Of a DNA stretch of 47,852 nt, positions 33,960-41,152 are shown piece after piece (position 1 is the stretch's first letter; each line of letters opens with the position of its first letter). Below the pieces are notes generated by a model that searched no databases, was not told where the DNA came from, and saw only the letters and a program-made list of their open reading frames with translations. The stretch is taken from NCBI RefSeq assembly GCF_000331005.1, contig NZ_AEJB01000414.1, positions 1 to 47,852 of the forward strand, in the 5' to 3' direction. The translations under genes were made by a program, and so were the position numbers. Source of the DNA: Streptomyces turgidiscabies Car8 (lineage in GTDB: Bacteria > Actinomycetota > Actinomycetes > Streptomycetales > Streptomycetaceae).

Positions 33960-34462
33960 GACGGCACCACCTTCGGCCCGGCCACGACCGGCGGCGCCGG
34001 GCCCCGCGGCGGGTGCAGCAGCGTCGCCGTCGCACGGTCACAGATCGCGTGGACACGCTCCGTGGGCAGACCCAGCAGCGCCGCCGTCTGCTCCTCGCCG
34101 ACCCCCTCGTACAGCCGCAGGACCAGGATCAGCCGCTGCTGGGGGGTGAGTACGGCCAGGGCGCTGCCGGGGTGCGCACGGGCCCGGCCGAGGCCGCCGT
34201 ACTGGTGCCAGGCCCCGCGCGCGAAGCGGACGGCGAGGTACTGGCGGGCCCGGTCGTACGGGTCCTCGCCGCGCATCCGGTGCCAGCTCGCGTACGTGTG
34301 CGCGAAGGCGTGCGTGAGCAGGCGCCGCGCGCGCGGGTTGTCCTGCGGCGCCTCCGCCGTGAGCAGCGTGGCCGTGTGCAGCAGCCGTCCGGCCGCGCCC
34401 GCGACGAACGCCTCGAAGTCCCGGCCCGGTCCGGCACCGGGGGACGCCTGCCGTTCTCGCAC
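33956..34462 (-). CDS. Divergent ECF (SigE-like) sigma factor family protein
   Basis: About 168 residues. The N-terminal helical part (RDFEAFVAGAAGRLLHTATLL, RLLTHAFAHTYASWHRM) resembles a degenerate region 2. The C-terminal part is a clear region 4 helix-turn-helix: LTPQQRLILVLRLYEGVGEEQTAALLGLPTERVHAICDRA. Region 2 lacks the usual acidic -10-binding signature, so promoter melting is doubtful. GTG 34462 is chosen because GGGAGG lies 4 nt upstream; an ATG at 34498 without a ribosome-binding site is the alternative. Translationally coupled to the 82-residue membrane protein. Target genes unknown. Confidence 0.75.
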   Translation of the reverse strand: MRERQASPGAGPGRDFEAFVAGAAGRLLHTATLLTAEAPQDNPRARRLLTHAFAHTYASWHRMRGEDPYDRARQYLAVRFARGAWHQYGGLGRARAHPGSALAVLTPQQRLILVLRLYEGVGEEQTAALLGLPTERVHAICDRATATLLHPPRGPAPPVVAGPKVVPS

Positions 34463-34593
34463 CGTGCCTCCCGCCGTACGACAAGGACCCGGTCTCATCT
34501 GAGGCCAGATGCCGCCCGCCGGTCAAGAGCCAGGAAGCACCAGTCCGCCGGGCGGCGGGCACGCGCGCGTGGGAGACGGTTCGGGCACCGGTG

Positions 34594-35118
34594 TCAGGAG
34601 GCGGGGCCCGGTTCGCCCACCGGGATGCCCTGGGCGGCCTGGCGGGCGGAGAGGGCGGTGTTGAAGCGCGTGAGGAGCGTGCAGAACACCTCGCGCTCCT
34701 CCGGCGCCCACTCCTCCGTCAGCTCGGCCATCAACTGGCGCCTGGAAGAACGCACTTCCTCCAGCCGCGCGAGCCCGCGCGGGGACAGCTGGAGGACCAC
34801 CGCGCGGCCGTCCTCGGGGTGCGAGGTGCGCTTGACGAGGCCCGTGTCGACGAGCGGAGCCACCTGCCGGGTGACCGTCGACGAGTCGATGCCCATGCTC
34901 GCCGCGAGCGCCTTGACGCCCATCGGGCCTTCCTTGTCGAGGCGGTTGAGCAGCAGATACGCGGCGCGGTCCATCGAGTTGCGCACCTGCCCGACTCCCC
35001 CGAGCCGGGTCTGTTCGGCACGGCGCGCGAACACCGCGACCTCGTGCTGCAACGTGTCGAGGAGACCGGGGTCACCGACGGTCGTCATGTCCATCGACAT
35101 TTCAGGTGTTGTGGGCAT
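34594..35118 (-). CDS. MarR-family transcription regulator
   Basis: 174 residues, dimeric winged-helix type. N-terminal helices (QHEVAVFARRAEQTR, SMDRAAYLLLNRL), recognition region GVKALAASMGIDSSTVTRQVAPLVDTGLVKR, wing SHPEDGRAVVLQLSPRG, and C-terminal dimer helices. Start may be ATG 35118, 35100 or 35094; none has a strong ribosome-binding site and I keep the longest. Divergent from ilvA across 146 bp; the ligand and targets are unknown. It could control itself, ilvA, or the ABC exporter at 36.7 kb, but no matching palindrome links them by eye. Confidence 0.88.
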   Translation of the reverse strand: MPTTPEMSMDMTTVGDPGLLDTLQHEVAVFARRAEQTRLGGVGQVRNSMDRAAYLLLNRLDKEGPMGVKALAASMGIDSSTVTRQVAPLVDTGLVKRTSHPEDGRAVVLQLSPRGLARLEEVRSSRRQLMAELTEEWAPEEREVFCTLLTRFNTALSARQAAQGIPVGEPGPAS

Positions 35119-35264
35119 GGCCGGGGGCTCGCTTCATGAAAGGGGGTGCTGGGTTGGGGGACAGGGTACGCGGCCGGAAGGCGGGCCGTACCGACGCTGC
35201 GTAAACAGGTCTCGGAGCTTGGTCACACCGCGAGTCCGCGCCTGTGAACTGCGAGACTTGAGTC

Positions 35265-36503
35265 ATGAGCTACAGCACGGCTGACTCCTTGCACTCCTTG
35301 CGGCCCGTCACTCTCGACGACGTACGCGGTGCCCAGAAGATGCTCCTGGGCGTGGCGCGGATGACGGCCATGGAGGGCAGCCGGCACCTGTCCCAGCTGG
35401 TGGGCGCGCCGGTGCACCTCAAGTGCGAGAACCTCCAGCGGACCGGCTCCTTCAAGCTGCGGGGCGCGTACGTCCGTATCGCCGGGCTGCTGCCCGAGGA
35501 ACGGGCCGCCGGTGTCGTCGCGGCCAGTGCCGGCAACCATGCGCAGGGGGTCGCGCTGGCGTCGGCGCTGCTGGGGGTGAACGCCACGGTGTTCATGCCG
35601 CAGGGCGCGCCGCTGCCCAAGATCAGCGCCACCCGCGAGTACGGCGCCGAGGTGAGGCTGCATGGTCAGGTCGTCGACGAGACGCTGGCCGCCGCCCAGG
35701 AGTACGCGGACCGGACGGGCGCGGTGTTCATCCACCCCTTCGACCACGCCGACATCATCGCCGGGCAGGGCACGGTGGGTCTGGAGATCCTGGAGCAGTG
35801 CCCCGAGGTCCGCACGATCCTCGTCGGGATCGGCGGGGGCGGCCTGGCCGCCGGGATCGCGGTCGCCGTGAAGTCGGTGCGGCCCGACGTACGGATCGTG
35901 GGCGTACAGGCGGCGGGCGCGGCGGCGTATCCGCCCTCGCTGGCGGCGGGGCGGCCGGTGTCGGTCGCGAACCCGGCCACGATGGCTGACGGGATCAAGG
36001 TCGGGCGGCCCGGTGACGTGCCGTTCGGGATCATCGGCGAGCTGGTCGACGAGGTCCGCACGGTCAGCGAGGACGAACTGTCGGCAGCACTGCTGCTCTG
36101 CCTGGAGCGCGCCAAGCTCGTCGTGGAACCGGCGGGGGCGAGCCCGGTCGCCGCACTGCTGAGCCGGCCCGGATCCTTCGAGGGGCCGGTCGTCGCGGTG
36201 CTGTCCGGCGGCAACGTCGACCCGGTGCTGCTGGAGCGCATCCTGCGCCACGGCATGGCCGCACAGGGCCGCTACCTGGCGGTTCGGCTGCGTCTGACGG
36301 ACCGGCCGGGGGCCCTCGCGACTCTTCTCGGGGTGTTGTCAGTGGTCGACGTCAATGTCCTCGACGTGAGCCATGTCCGGACCGACCCGCGACTCGGTCT
36401 CACTGAGGCGGAGGTCGAACTGCACCTGGAGACGAAGGGGCCGGCGCACTGCGCCGAGGTCGGTCTGGCGCTGCGCGAGGCCGGTTACACCGTCATCGGC
36501 TGA
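35265..36503 (+). CDS. ilvA: Threonine ammonia-lyase (threonine dehydratase)
   Basis: 412 residues, fold-type II PLP enzyme. PLP lysine is Lys64 in NLQRTGSFKLRGAYV; substrate loop SAGNHAQGVA; phosphate-binding GIGGGGLAAG; late SGGNVDPVLL. A C-terminal ACT domain (about 330-412, LRLTDRPGALATLLGVLSVVDVNVLDVSHVRTD) suggests allosteric control. It converts threonine to 2-oxobutanoate for isoleucine synthesis. The single ACT and 412-residue length resemble the compact catabolic/biosynthetic form of actinobacteria. ATG start without a Shine-Dalgarno; GAGACT ends 6 nt upstream, so a leaderless mRNA is possible. Confidence 0.94.
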   Translation: MSYSTADSLHSLRPVTLDDVRGAQKMLLGVARMTAMEGSRHLSQLVGAPVHLKCENLQRTGSFKLRGAYVRIAGLLPEERAAGVVAASAGNHAQGVALASALLGVNATVFMPQGAPLPKISATREYGAEVRLHGQVVDETLAAAQEYADRTGAVFIHPFDHADIIAGQGTVGLEILEQCPEVRTILVGIGGGGLAAGIAVAVKSVRPDVRIVGVQAAGAAAYPPSLAAGRPVSVANPATMADGIKVGRPGDVPFGIIGELVDEVRTVSEDELSAALLLCLERAKLVVEPAGASPVAALLSRPGSFEGPVVAVLSGGNVDPVLLERILRHGMAAQGRYLAVRLRLTDRPGALATLLGVLSVVDVNVLDVSHVRTDPRLGLTEAEVELHLETKGPAHCAEVGLALREAGYTVIG

Positions 36504-36563
36504 GGCCGGAGCCACCGGCCCGACGGCCGCCGTCACTCGGACGGGTGGCTCTGGAAAAATACA

Positions 36564-36592
36564 TTGAGAGACGCGATACATCGCGTTATGGT
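36564..36592 (+). promoter_or_regulatory. Promoter with palindromic operator in its spacer (ABC exporter)
   Basis: -35 TTGAGA (36564-36569), 17-nt spacer, -10 TATGGT (36587-36592). The spacer contains the perfect inverted repeat ACGCGAT-AC-ATCGCGT (36571-36586), which fills it. A repressor bound here would block RNA polymerase. Predicted start near 36599 gives a leader of about 145 nt. Confidence 0.65.
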
Positions 36593-36696
36593 GTGTGCCG
36601 GGGCATCGCACGCGCCGCACCCGCTCTCTTCGTGCGCTCGCTCATCCTCCTCTTCCCCGCCGGGCGGGGCAAAGGAGAAAAATTTAGGCCTTCGCG

Positions 36697-36741
36697 GTGA
36701 TTCCCAACGACGCGGCAATCCCCAACGACGTGGAGAACTGA
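36697..36741 (+). CDS. Possible 14-residue leader peptide (IPND repeat)
   Basis: GTG-initiated ORF MIPNDAAIPNDVEN ending TGA one base before the ATG of the ABC ATPase. It is encoded by an 18-bp direct repeat (CCCAACGACGCGG at 36703, CCCAACGACGTGG at 36721). Its ribosome-binding site is poor: AAAGGAG lies 19 nt upstream. Could be a chance ORF. Confidence 0.25.
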   Translation: MIPNDAAIPNDVEN

Positions 36742-36742
36742 T

Positions 36743-37765
36743 ATGCCAGGCGCCATCTATGCCGAAGGTCTGGTGAAGACCTTCGGTGACGTAAAAGCTC
36801 TGGACGGCGTCGATCTGGACGTCCCGGAGGGCACGGTCCTCGGCCTCCTCGGGCCGAACGGAGCGGGTAAGACCACCGCCGTCCGCTGTCTGACGACCCT
36901 GCTGCGGCCCGACCGCGGCACGGCGGTCGTCGCGGGCATCGACGTCCTGAAGAACCCCGACGCCGTCCGCCGTTCGATCGGCCTCTCCGGCCAGTTCGCG
37001 GCGGTCGACGAGTATCTGACCGGCCGCGAGAACCTGCAGATGGTCGGTCAGCTCTACCAGATGAAGGCGAAGCCGGCGAAGGCCCGCGCGGCCGAACTGC
37101 TGGAGCAGTTCCACCTCACGGACGCCGCCGACCGCCCCGCGAAGACCTACTCCGGAGGCATGCGCCGCCGGCTCGACCTCGCGGCGGCCCTGGTCGTCTC
37201 ACCGCCGGTGATGTTCATGGACGAACCGACGACCGGCCTCGACCCCCGCAACCGCCAGCAGCTGTGGGAAGTCATCAAGGAGTTGGTCTCCGGGGGGACG
37301 ACCCTGCTGCTGACCACGCAGTATCTGGAGGAGGCCGACCATCTCGCGCACGACATCGCGGTGGTCGACCAAGGCCGCGTCATCGCGCGCGGCACCTCCG
37401 ACCAGCTCAAGGCCCGCACCGGCGGCGAGCGCGTCGAGGTAGTCGTGCACGAGCGCGAGCACATAGCGACCGCGTCCGAGGTGCTCAACGCCTTCGGCAA
37501 GGGCCAGGGCGAGGTCACCGTCCAGGAGCACATGCGCAAGCTCACCGTGCCCGTCACCGGCGGTGCGAAGCTCCTCGCCGAGGTCATCCGTGAACTGGAC
37601 TCCCGCGGCATCGAGATCGACGACATCGGCCTGCGCCGCCCGACCCTCGACGACGTCTTCCTCTCCCTGACGGGCCATGTGGCCGAGGTGAAGGACGGCG
37701 AGAACGGCGGGAACGGAGAAAAGAGCGAGAAGAGCGAGAAGAGCGAGAAGGGGACCGCCAAGTGA
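36743..37765 (+). CDS. DrrA-type ABC exporter ATPase
   Basis: 340 residues. Walker A GPNGAGKTTAVRCL, Q-loop SGQFAAVDEYLTGRENL, signature YSGGMRRRLDLAAAL, Walker B VMFMDEPTTGLDP, switch region TTQYLEEAD. The C-terminal domain (about 230-320) ends LRRPTLDDVFLSLTG, the DrrA signature. Family members export daunorubicin and other lipophilic compounds with a DrrB permease. The last 16 residues are GEKSEKSEKSEKGTAK, encoded by three AAGAGCGAG repeats (37721-37747), a low-complexity tail. Ribosome-binding GGAG 7 nt upstream. Overlaps the permease gene by 4 nt. Under the operator-bearing promoter at 36564; no dedicated repressor gene adjoins it. Confidence 0.93.
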   Translation: MPGAIYAEGLVKTFGDVKALDGVDLDVPEGTVLGLLGPNGAGKTTAVRCLTTLLRPDRGTAVVAGIDVLKNPDAVRRSIGLSGQFAAVDEYLTGRENLQMVGQLYQMKAKPAKARAAELLEQFHLTDAADRPAKTYSGGMRRRLDLAAALVVSPPVMFMDEPTTGLDPRNRQQLWEVIKELVSGGTTLLLTTQYLEEADHLAHDIAVVDQGRVIARGTSDQLKARTGGERVEVVVHEREHIATASEVLNAFGKGQGEVTVQEHMRKLTVPVTGGAKLLAEVIRELDSRGIEIDDIGLRRPTLDDVFLSLTGHVAEVKDGENGGNGEKSEKSEKSEKGTAK

Positions 37766-38562
37766 GCGCCGTAAGCGATTCGATGATCATCGCCCGCCGG
37801 AACCTGATCCGGATGGGCCGCATTCCCGAGATGATCATTTTCGGGCTGTTCCAGCCCATCATGTTCGTCGTGCTGTTCACCTATGTGTTCGGCGGCTCGA
37901 TCCAGGTCGGTTCGTCCACCTCCACTCAGGCATACCGCGAGTTCCTGATGGCGGGCATCTTCGCGCAGACCGTCACGTTCGCCACCGCGGGCGCGGGTGC
38001 GGGCATCGCCGACGACATGCACAAGGGGCTCATCGACAGATTCCGCTCGCTGCCCATGGCGCGAGGTGCCGTGCTCACGGGCCGCACGGTCGCCGACCTG
38101 GTGCAGACGGCGCTCACTCTCGTCGTCCTCGCGGTCGTCGCCCTGATCATCGGCTGGCGTACGCACGAGAACCTCGGCAAGGTGCTCGCCGGATTCGGCC
38201 TGCTTCTGCTGCTCGGATACGCGTTCTCCTGGATCGGCGCGCTCATCGGCCTGTCCGTGCGCACCCCCGAAGCGGCGACCTCGGGCGGGCTGATCTGGCT
38301 CTTTCCGCTGACGTTCATCTCGAACGCGTTCGTGGACGCCAACCAGATGCCGGGCTTCCTGCAGCACGTAGCGGAGTGGAACCCCTTCAGCGCCACCGTG
38401 CAGGCCGCACGGGAGCTGTTCGGCAACCTTCCCCCGGGCTTCGAGGCGTCCGACGCCTGGCCCATGCAGCATCCGGTGTGGGCGTCGCTGATCTGGTCGG
38501 TCGTGATCATCTTCGCCTTCCGGACGCTCGCGGTCCGCAAGTACCGCCGGGTGGAGAGCTGA
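37762..38562 (+). CDS. DrrB-type ABC-2 exporter permease
   Basis: 266 residues with six predicted transmembrane helices typical of ABC-2 permeases: MIIFGLFQPIMFVVLFTYVF, FAQTVTFATAGAGAGIADD, ALTLVVLAVVALIIGW, VLAGFGLLLLLGYAFSWIGA, LIWLFPLTFISNAFV and SLIWSVVIIFAF. The coupling segment MHKGLIDRFRSLPMARGAVLTGR is well conserved. The GTG start overlaps the ATPase stop (GTGA), so translation is coupled. Pairs with the DrrA-type ATPase to form an efflux pump; substrate unknown, possibly a drug or lipid. Terminator immediately downstream. Confidence 0.92.
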   Translation: MSAVSDSMIIARRNLIRMGRIPEMIIFGLFQPIMFVVLFTYVFGGSIQVGSSTSTQAYREFLMAGIFAQTVTFATAGAGAGIADDMHKGLIDRFRSLPMARGAVLTGRTVADLVQTALTLVVLAVVALIIGWRTHENLGKVLAGFGLLLLLGYAFSWIGALIGLSVRTPEAATSGGLIWLFPLTFISNAFVDANQMPGFLQHVAEWNPFSATVQAARELFGNLPPGFEASDAWPMQHPVWASLIWSVVIIFAFRTLAVRKYRRVES

Positions 38563-38571
38563 CATGACGAT

Positions 38572-38600
38572 GCCCCCGGCGCCAGGAGGGCGCCGGGGGC
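38572..38600. terminator. Bidirectional terminator between exporter and greA
   Basis: Perfect 12-bp arms GCCCCCGGCGCC / GGCGCCGGGGGC with a 5-nt loop, between convergent genes. Confidence 0.9.
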
Positions 38601-38655
38601 TCGCAAGGGCCGAAGCAAGGTATCCCGAAGGACTGCAAGGGTCCGATCCGAGAGG

Positions 38656-39153
38656 TCAGGCCTGGTAGGGCACGGCCTTGAGGATCTTCACGGTGGCGAG
38701 CTTGCCGTTGGGCAGCTCGTACTGGGCGTCCGCGCCGACCTTCTTGTCGCTCACTCCCCGGCCCAGCGGGGACTGAGGCGAGTAGGTCTCGATGTCGGAG
38801 CTGGCGTACTCGCGGGAGGCGAGCAGGAAGGTCAGCGTGTCGTCCTCGTCACCGTCGAAGGCGATGGTCACGACCATGCCGGGCGCGACCGCGCCGTTCG
38901 CCGCCGGAGCCTCGCCGACCTTCGCGTTCTCCAGGAGCTGGGTCAGCTGGCGCACACGGAGCTCCTGCTTGCCCTGCTCCTCCTTGGCCGCGTGGTACCC
39001 GCCGTTCTCGCGCAGGTCGCCCTCCTCACGCGCGGCGGCGATCTTGGCGGAGATCTCCGTGCGCGCAGGACCAGTAAGGTGCTCAAGCTCGTCCCTGAGC
39101 TTGTTGTACGCCTCCTGGGTCAGCCAGGTGACGTTCTCGCTGGTCTGGGTCAC
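38656..39153 (-). CDS. greA: Transcription elongation factor GreA
   Basis: 165 residues. An N-terminal coiled coil (YNKLRDELEHLTGPARTEISAKIAAAREEGDLRENGGYHAAKEEQ) carries the tip acidic residues Asp/Glu that enter the RNA polymerase channel. The C-terminal globular domain ends SPLGRGVSDKKVGADAQYELPNGKLATVKILKAVPY. It rescues backtracked RNA polymerase by stimulating transcript cleavage. GTG 39153 is chosen because GGAG lies 5 nt upstream and the family starts with a similar TQTSE segment; a 26-codon extension upstream is unsupported. Next to mca and DUF4307, the usual streptomycete neighbourhood. Confidence 0.95.
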   Translation of the reverse strand: MTQTSENVTWLTQEAYNKLRDELEHLTGPARTEISAKIAAAREEGDLRENGGYHAAKEEQGKQELRVRQLTQLLENAKVGEAPAANGAVAPGMVVTIAFDGDEDDTLTFLLASREYASSDIETYSPQSPLGRGVSDKKVGADAQYELPNGKLATVKILKAVPYQA

Positions 39154-39344
39154 AGGTGCTCCTCGTAGGTACTGGGATACAAAGCAACGCCCTACCAAGA
39201 AGAATGTTCCTTCACGGATGGGCGAAACCACGAGCCTAACAATTCAGCGGCGGCAGGGGGAGGACATAAGCCGTCAGAAGTATGTCGGCGCAGGTCAGTG
39301 GTTGTGTGATGAGAGTGACCCCGCGGATTTCCCCGGCGGCGGCC

Positions 39345-39743
39345 TCAGTCGGCGTGGCAGCCGAGCAGCTCGGCGGTCGTGCCCTGGGACGTCGTACGGA
39401 GCGTGACGGCCCGGTCGATGCGGGTGGCGTCGCCGTCGAAGCGGAAGTCGGCGCGGCCGACCTCGGCGCCGTTCTCAGCCTGGGAGCGGACCGTGCAGTA
39501 GCCGTCAGTACCGGAGTCCTTGCGGACCTCGAGGTGAACCCTGACCGAGTCGTCGTACGTCTTGAAGGTGATGATCTCGGCACTGATCTTGGTGCCGACG
39601 ACGTAGTGGTAGCCGAACCAGCCGACCACGACGAGCAGTACCGCTCCGAGTGCGGCGGCGGCGATCTTGAGTTTGCGGTCGGCGCGCTCGTCCGTGGAGC
39701 GGCCGTACCGTCCCTCGGGCAGTGGCGTGGTCGCCGTACTCAT
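39345..39743 (-). CDS. DUF4307 membrane protein
   Basis: 132 residues. Short polar N-terminus (MSTATTPLPEGRYGRS), one transmembrane helix (IAAAALGAVLLVVVGWFGYHYVV) and an extracytoplasmic beta-rich domain of about 80 residues with two cysteines (DGYCTVRSQ and ELLGCHAD) likely disulfide-linked. This matches actinobacterial DUF4307 proteins, which sit beside greA and mca. Function unknown. GAAGGGA 5-10 nt upstream of the ATG. Divergent from mca; ends 191 nt before the greA start on the same strand, so it may be read into greA. Confidence 0.85.
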   Translation of the reverse strand: MSTATTPLPEGRYGRSTDERADRKLKIAAAALGAVLLVVVGWFGYHYVVGTKISAEIITFKTYDDSVRVHLEVRKDSGTDGYCTVRSQAENGAEVGRADFRFDGDATRIDRAVTLRTTSQGTTAELLGCHAD

Positions 39744-39782
39744 GATCGTCCCTTCCGCGAGAGCCCTGAAAGGCCGGGCCCC

Positions 39783-39808
39783 GGAATTATTGGCCGCTCG
39801 GTTCGGTC
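39783..39808 (+). promoter_or_regulatory. Sigma-R-like promoter of mca
   Basis: GGAAT (39783-39787), 18-nt spacer, GTC (39806-39808); consensus is GGAAT-N18-GTT. mca belongs to the sigma-R regulon in S. coelicolor. Predicted leader about 105 nt. Confidence 0.45.
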
Positions 39809-39921
39809 ACTATAGAAGCCTCCCACCCGCCACCCGACCTCCGCCCCTCATCGACGTCCCTTCGGGACGACCCCTGTTGAATGCCCGCTCACACCGGATG
39901 CCGACTTACGAGGATTGAGTC

Positions 39922-40803
39922 TTGACTGATCAGCTGCGACTGATGGCCGTGCACGCCCACCCCGACGACGAGTCGAGCAAGGGTGCGGCCACCATGGCGA
40001 AGTACGTGTCCGAGGGGGTGGACGTGCACGTCGTGACCTGCACGGGCGGGGAGCGCGGCTCCATCCTCAACCCGAAGCTTCAGGGCGACAAGTACATCGA
40101 GGAGCACATCCACGAGGTACGCAAGAAGGAGATGGACGAGGCCCGCGAGATCCTCGGCATCAAGCAGGAGTGGCTCGGCTTCGTCGACTCCGGCCTCCCG
40201 GAGGGCGACCCGCTGCCCCCGCTCCCCGAGGGCTGCTTCGCCCTGGAGGACGTGGACAAGGCGGCCGGGGAGCTGGTGAAGCAGATCCGCACGTTCCGTC
40301 CGCAGGTGATCACCACCTACGACGAGAACGGCGGCTACCCGCACCCCGACCACATCATGACCCACAAGATCTCGATGGTGGCCTTCGAGGGCGCGGCGGA
40401 CACCGAGAAGTACCCGGAGTCGGAGTTCGGCCCGGCGTACCAGCCGCAGAAGCTGTACTACAACCAGGGCTTCAACCGGCCGCGCACCGAGGCGCTGCAC
40501 AACGCGCTGATCGAGCGCGGGATGGAGTCGCCGTACGGGGACTGGCTGAAGCGCTGGTCGGAGTTCGAGCGCGCCGAGCGCACGCTGACCACGCATGTTC
40601 CGTGCGCGGAGTTCTTCGAGATCCGGGACAAGGCGCTGATCGCCCACGCCACGCAGATCGACCCCGACGGGGGCTGGTTCCGGGTGCCGATGGAGCTTCA
40701 GAAGGAGGTCTGGCCGACGGAGGAGTACGAGCTGGCGAAGTCGCTCGTGGACACATCCCTCCCCGAGGACGACCTCTTTGCGGGCATCCGAGACAATGCC
40801 TGA
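39922..40803 (+). CDS. mca: Mycothiol S-conjugate amidase
   Basis: 293 residues of the LmbE-like zinc amidase family. Zinc site MAVHAHPDDESSKGA (His13, Asp15-Asp16) and YPHPDHIMTH; also GGERGSILNP and GFVDSGLPEGDPLPPLPEGCF, characteristic of Mca rather than MshB. It cleaves mycothiol conjugates of electrophiles and antibiotics to mercapturic acids for export, in the cytosol. TTG start with GAGG 8 nt upstream; an in-frame ATG at 39898 is blocked by TGA. The following small membrane protein gene begins 1 nt after the stop. A sigma-R-like promoter precedes it. Confidence 0.95.
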   Translation: MTDQLRLMAVHAHPDDESSKGAATMAKYVSEGVDVHVVTCTGGERGSILNPKLQGDKYIEEHIHEVRKKEMDEAREILGIKQEWLGFVDSGLPEGDPLPPLPEGCFALEDVDKAAGELVKQIRTFRPQVITTYDENGGYPHPDHIMTHKISMVAFEGAADTEKYPESEFGPAYQPQKLYYNQGFNRPRTEALHNALIERGMESPYGDWLKRWSEFERAERTLTTHVPCAEFFEIRDKALIAHATQIDPDGGWFRVPMELQKEVWPTEEYELAKSLVDTSLPEDDLFAGIRDNA

Positions 40804-40804
40804 C

Positions 40805-41095
40805 ATGAGCGCAAGCGCAAGCCTGGCAATGTCGCACGCCGTCTCCTTCGCGGCGGAGGTCGACGAGGACAAGGTGACCCCCGGTGTCCTCGGCTTCATC
40901 GTGTTCGCGGTGATGGCTCTCGCCGTGTGGGCCCTGATGAAGTCCATGAACAAGCAGATGGGCAGGATCGAGTTCAAGGAGGGACCGGACTCCGAGAGGA
41001 CCCCCGGCGCCGCCGACGAACCGGGCAAGGAGACGGCCAGGGAAACGGTCGACGGAGCCGTCAAGGGCTCCGCCAAGGGATCCGGGCGGGAGTGA
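40805..41095 (+). CDS. Small single-pass membrane protein downstream of mca
   Basis: 96 residues. N-terminal MSASASLAMSHAVSFAAEVDEDKV, one transmembrane helix (LGFIVFAVMALAVWALMKSM) and a hydrophilic Lys/Glu/Ala-rich cytosolic tail (about 60-96, RIEFKEGPDSERTPGAADEPGKE). The ATG is one base after the mca stop; ATG 40796, overlapping mca, is the other choice. It is certainly co-transcribed with mca. Conserved beside mca in streptomycetes as far as I recall; role unknown. Confidence 0.8.
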   Translation: MSASASLAMSHAVSFAAEVDEDKVTPGVLGFIVFAVMALAVWALMKSMNKQMGRIEFKEGPDSERTPGAADEPGKETARETVDGAVKGSAKGSGRE

Positions 41096-41100
41096 GGCCG

Positions 41101-41123
41101 CACCGGGTGCCCGGCACCCGGTG
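41101..41123. terminator. Hairpin terminator downstream of mca operon
   Basis: CACCGGGTGCC and GGCACCCGGTG, 11-bp arms separated by one base (functional loop 3-5 nt), between convergent genes. Confidence 0.65.
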
Positions 41124-41152
41124 ACCGCACCTCCCTCCTGCCTCCCGTCCGC

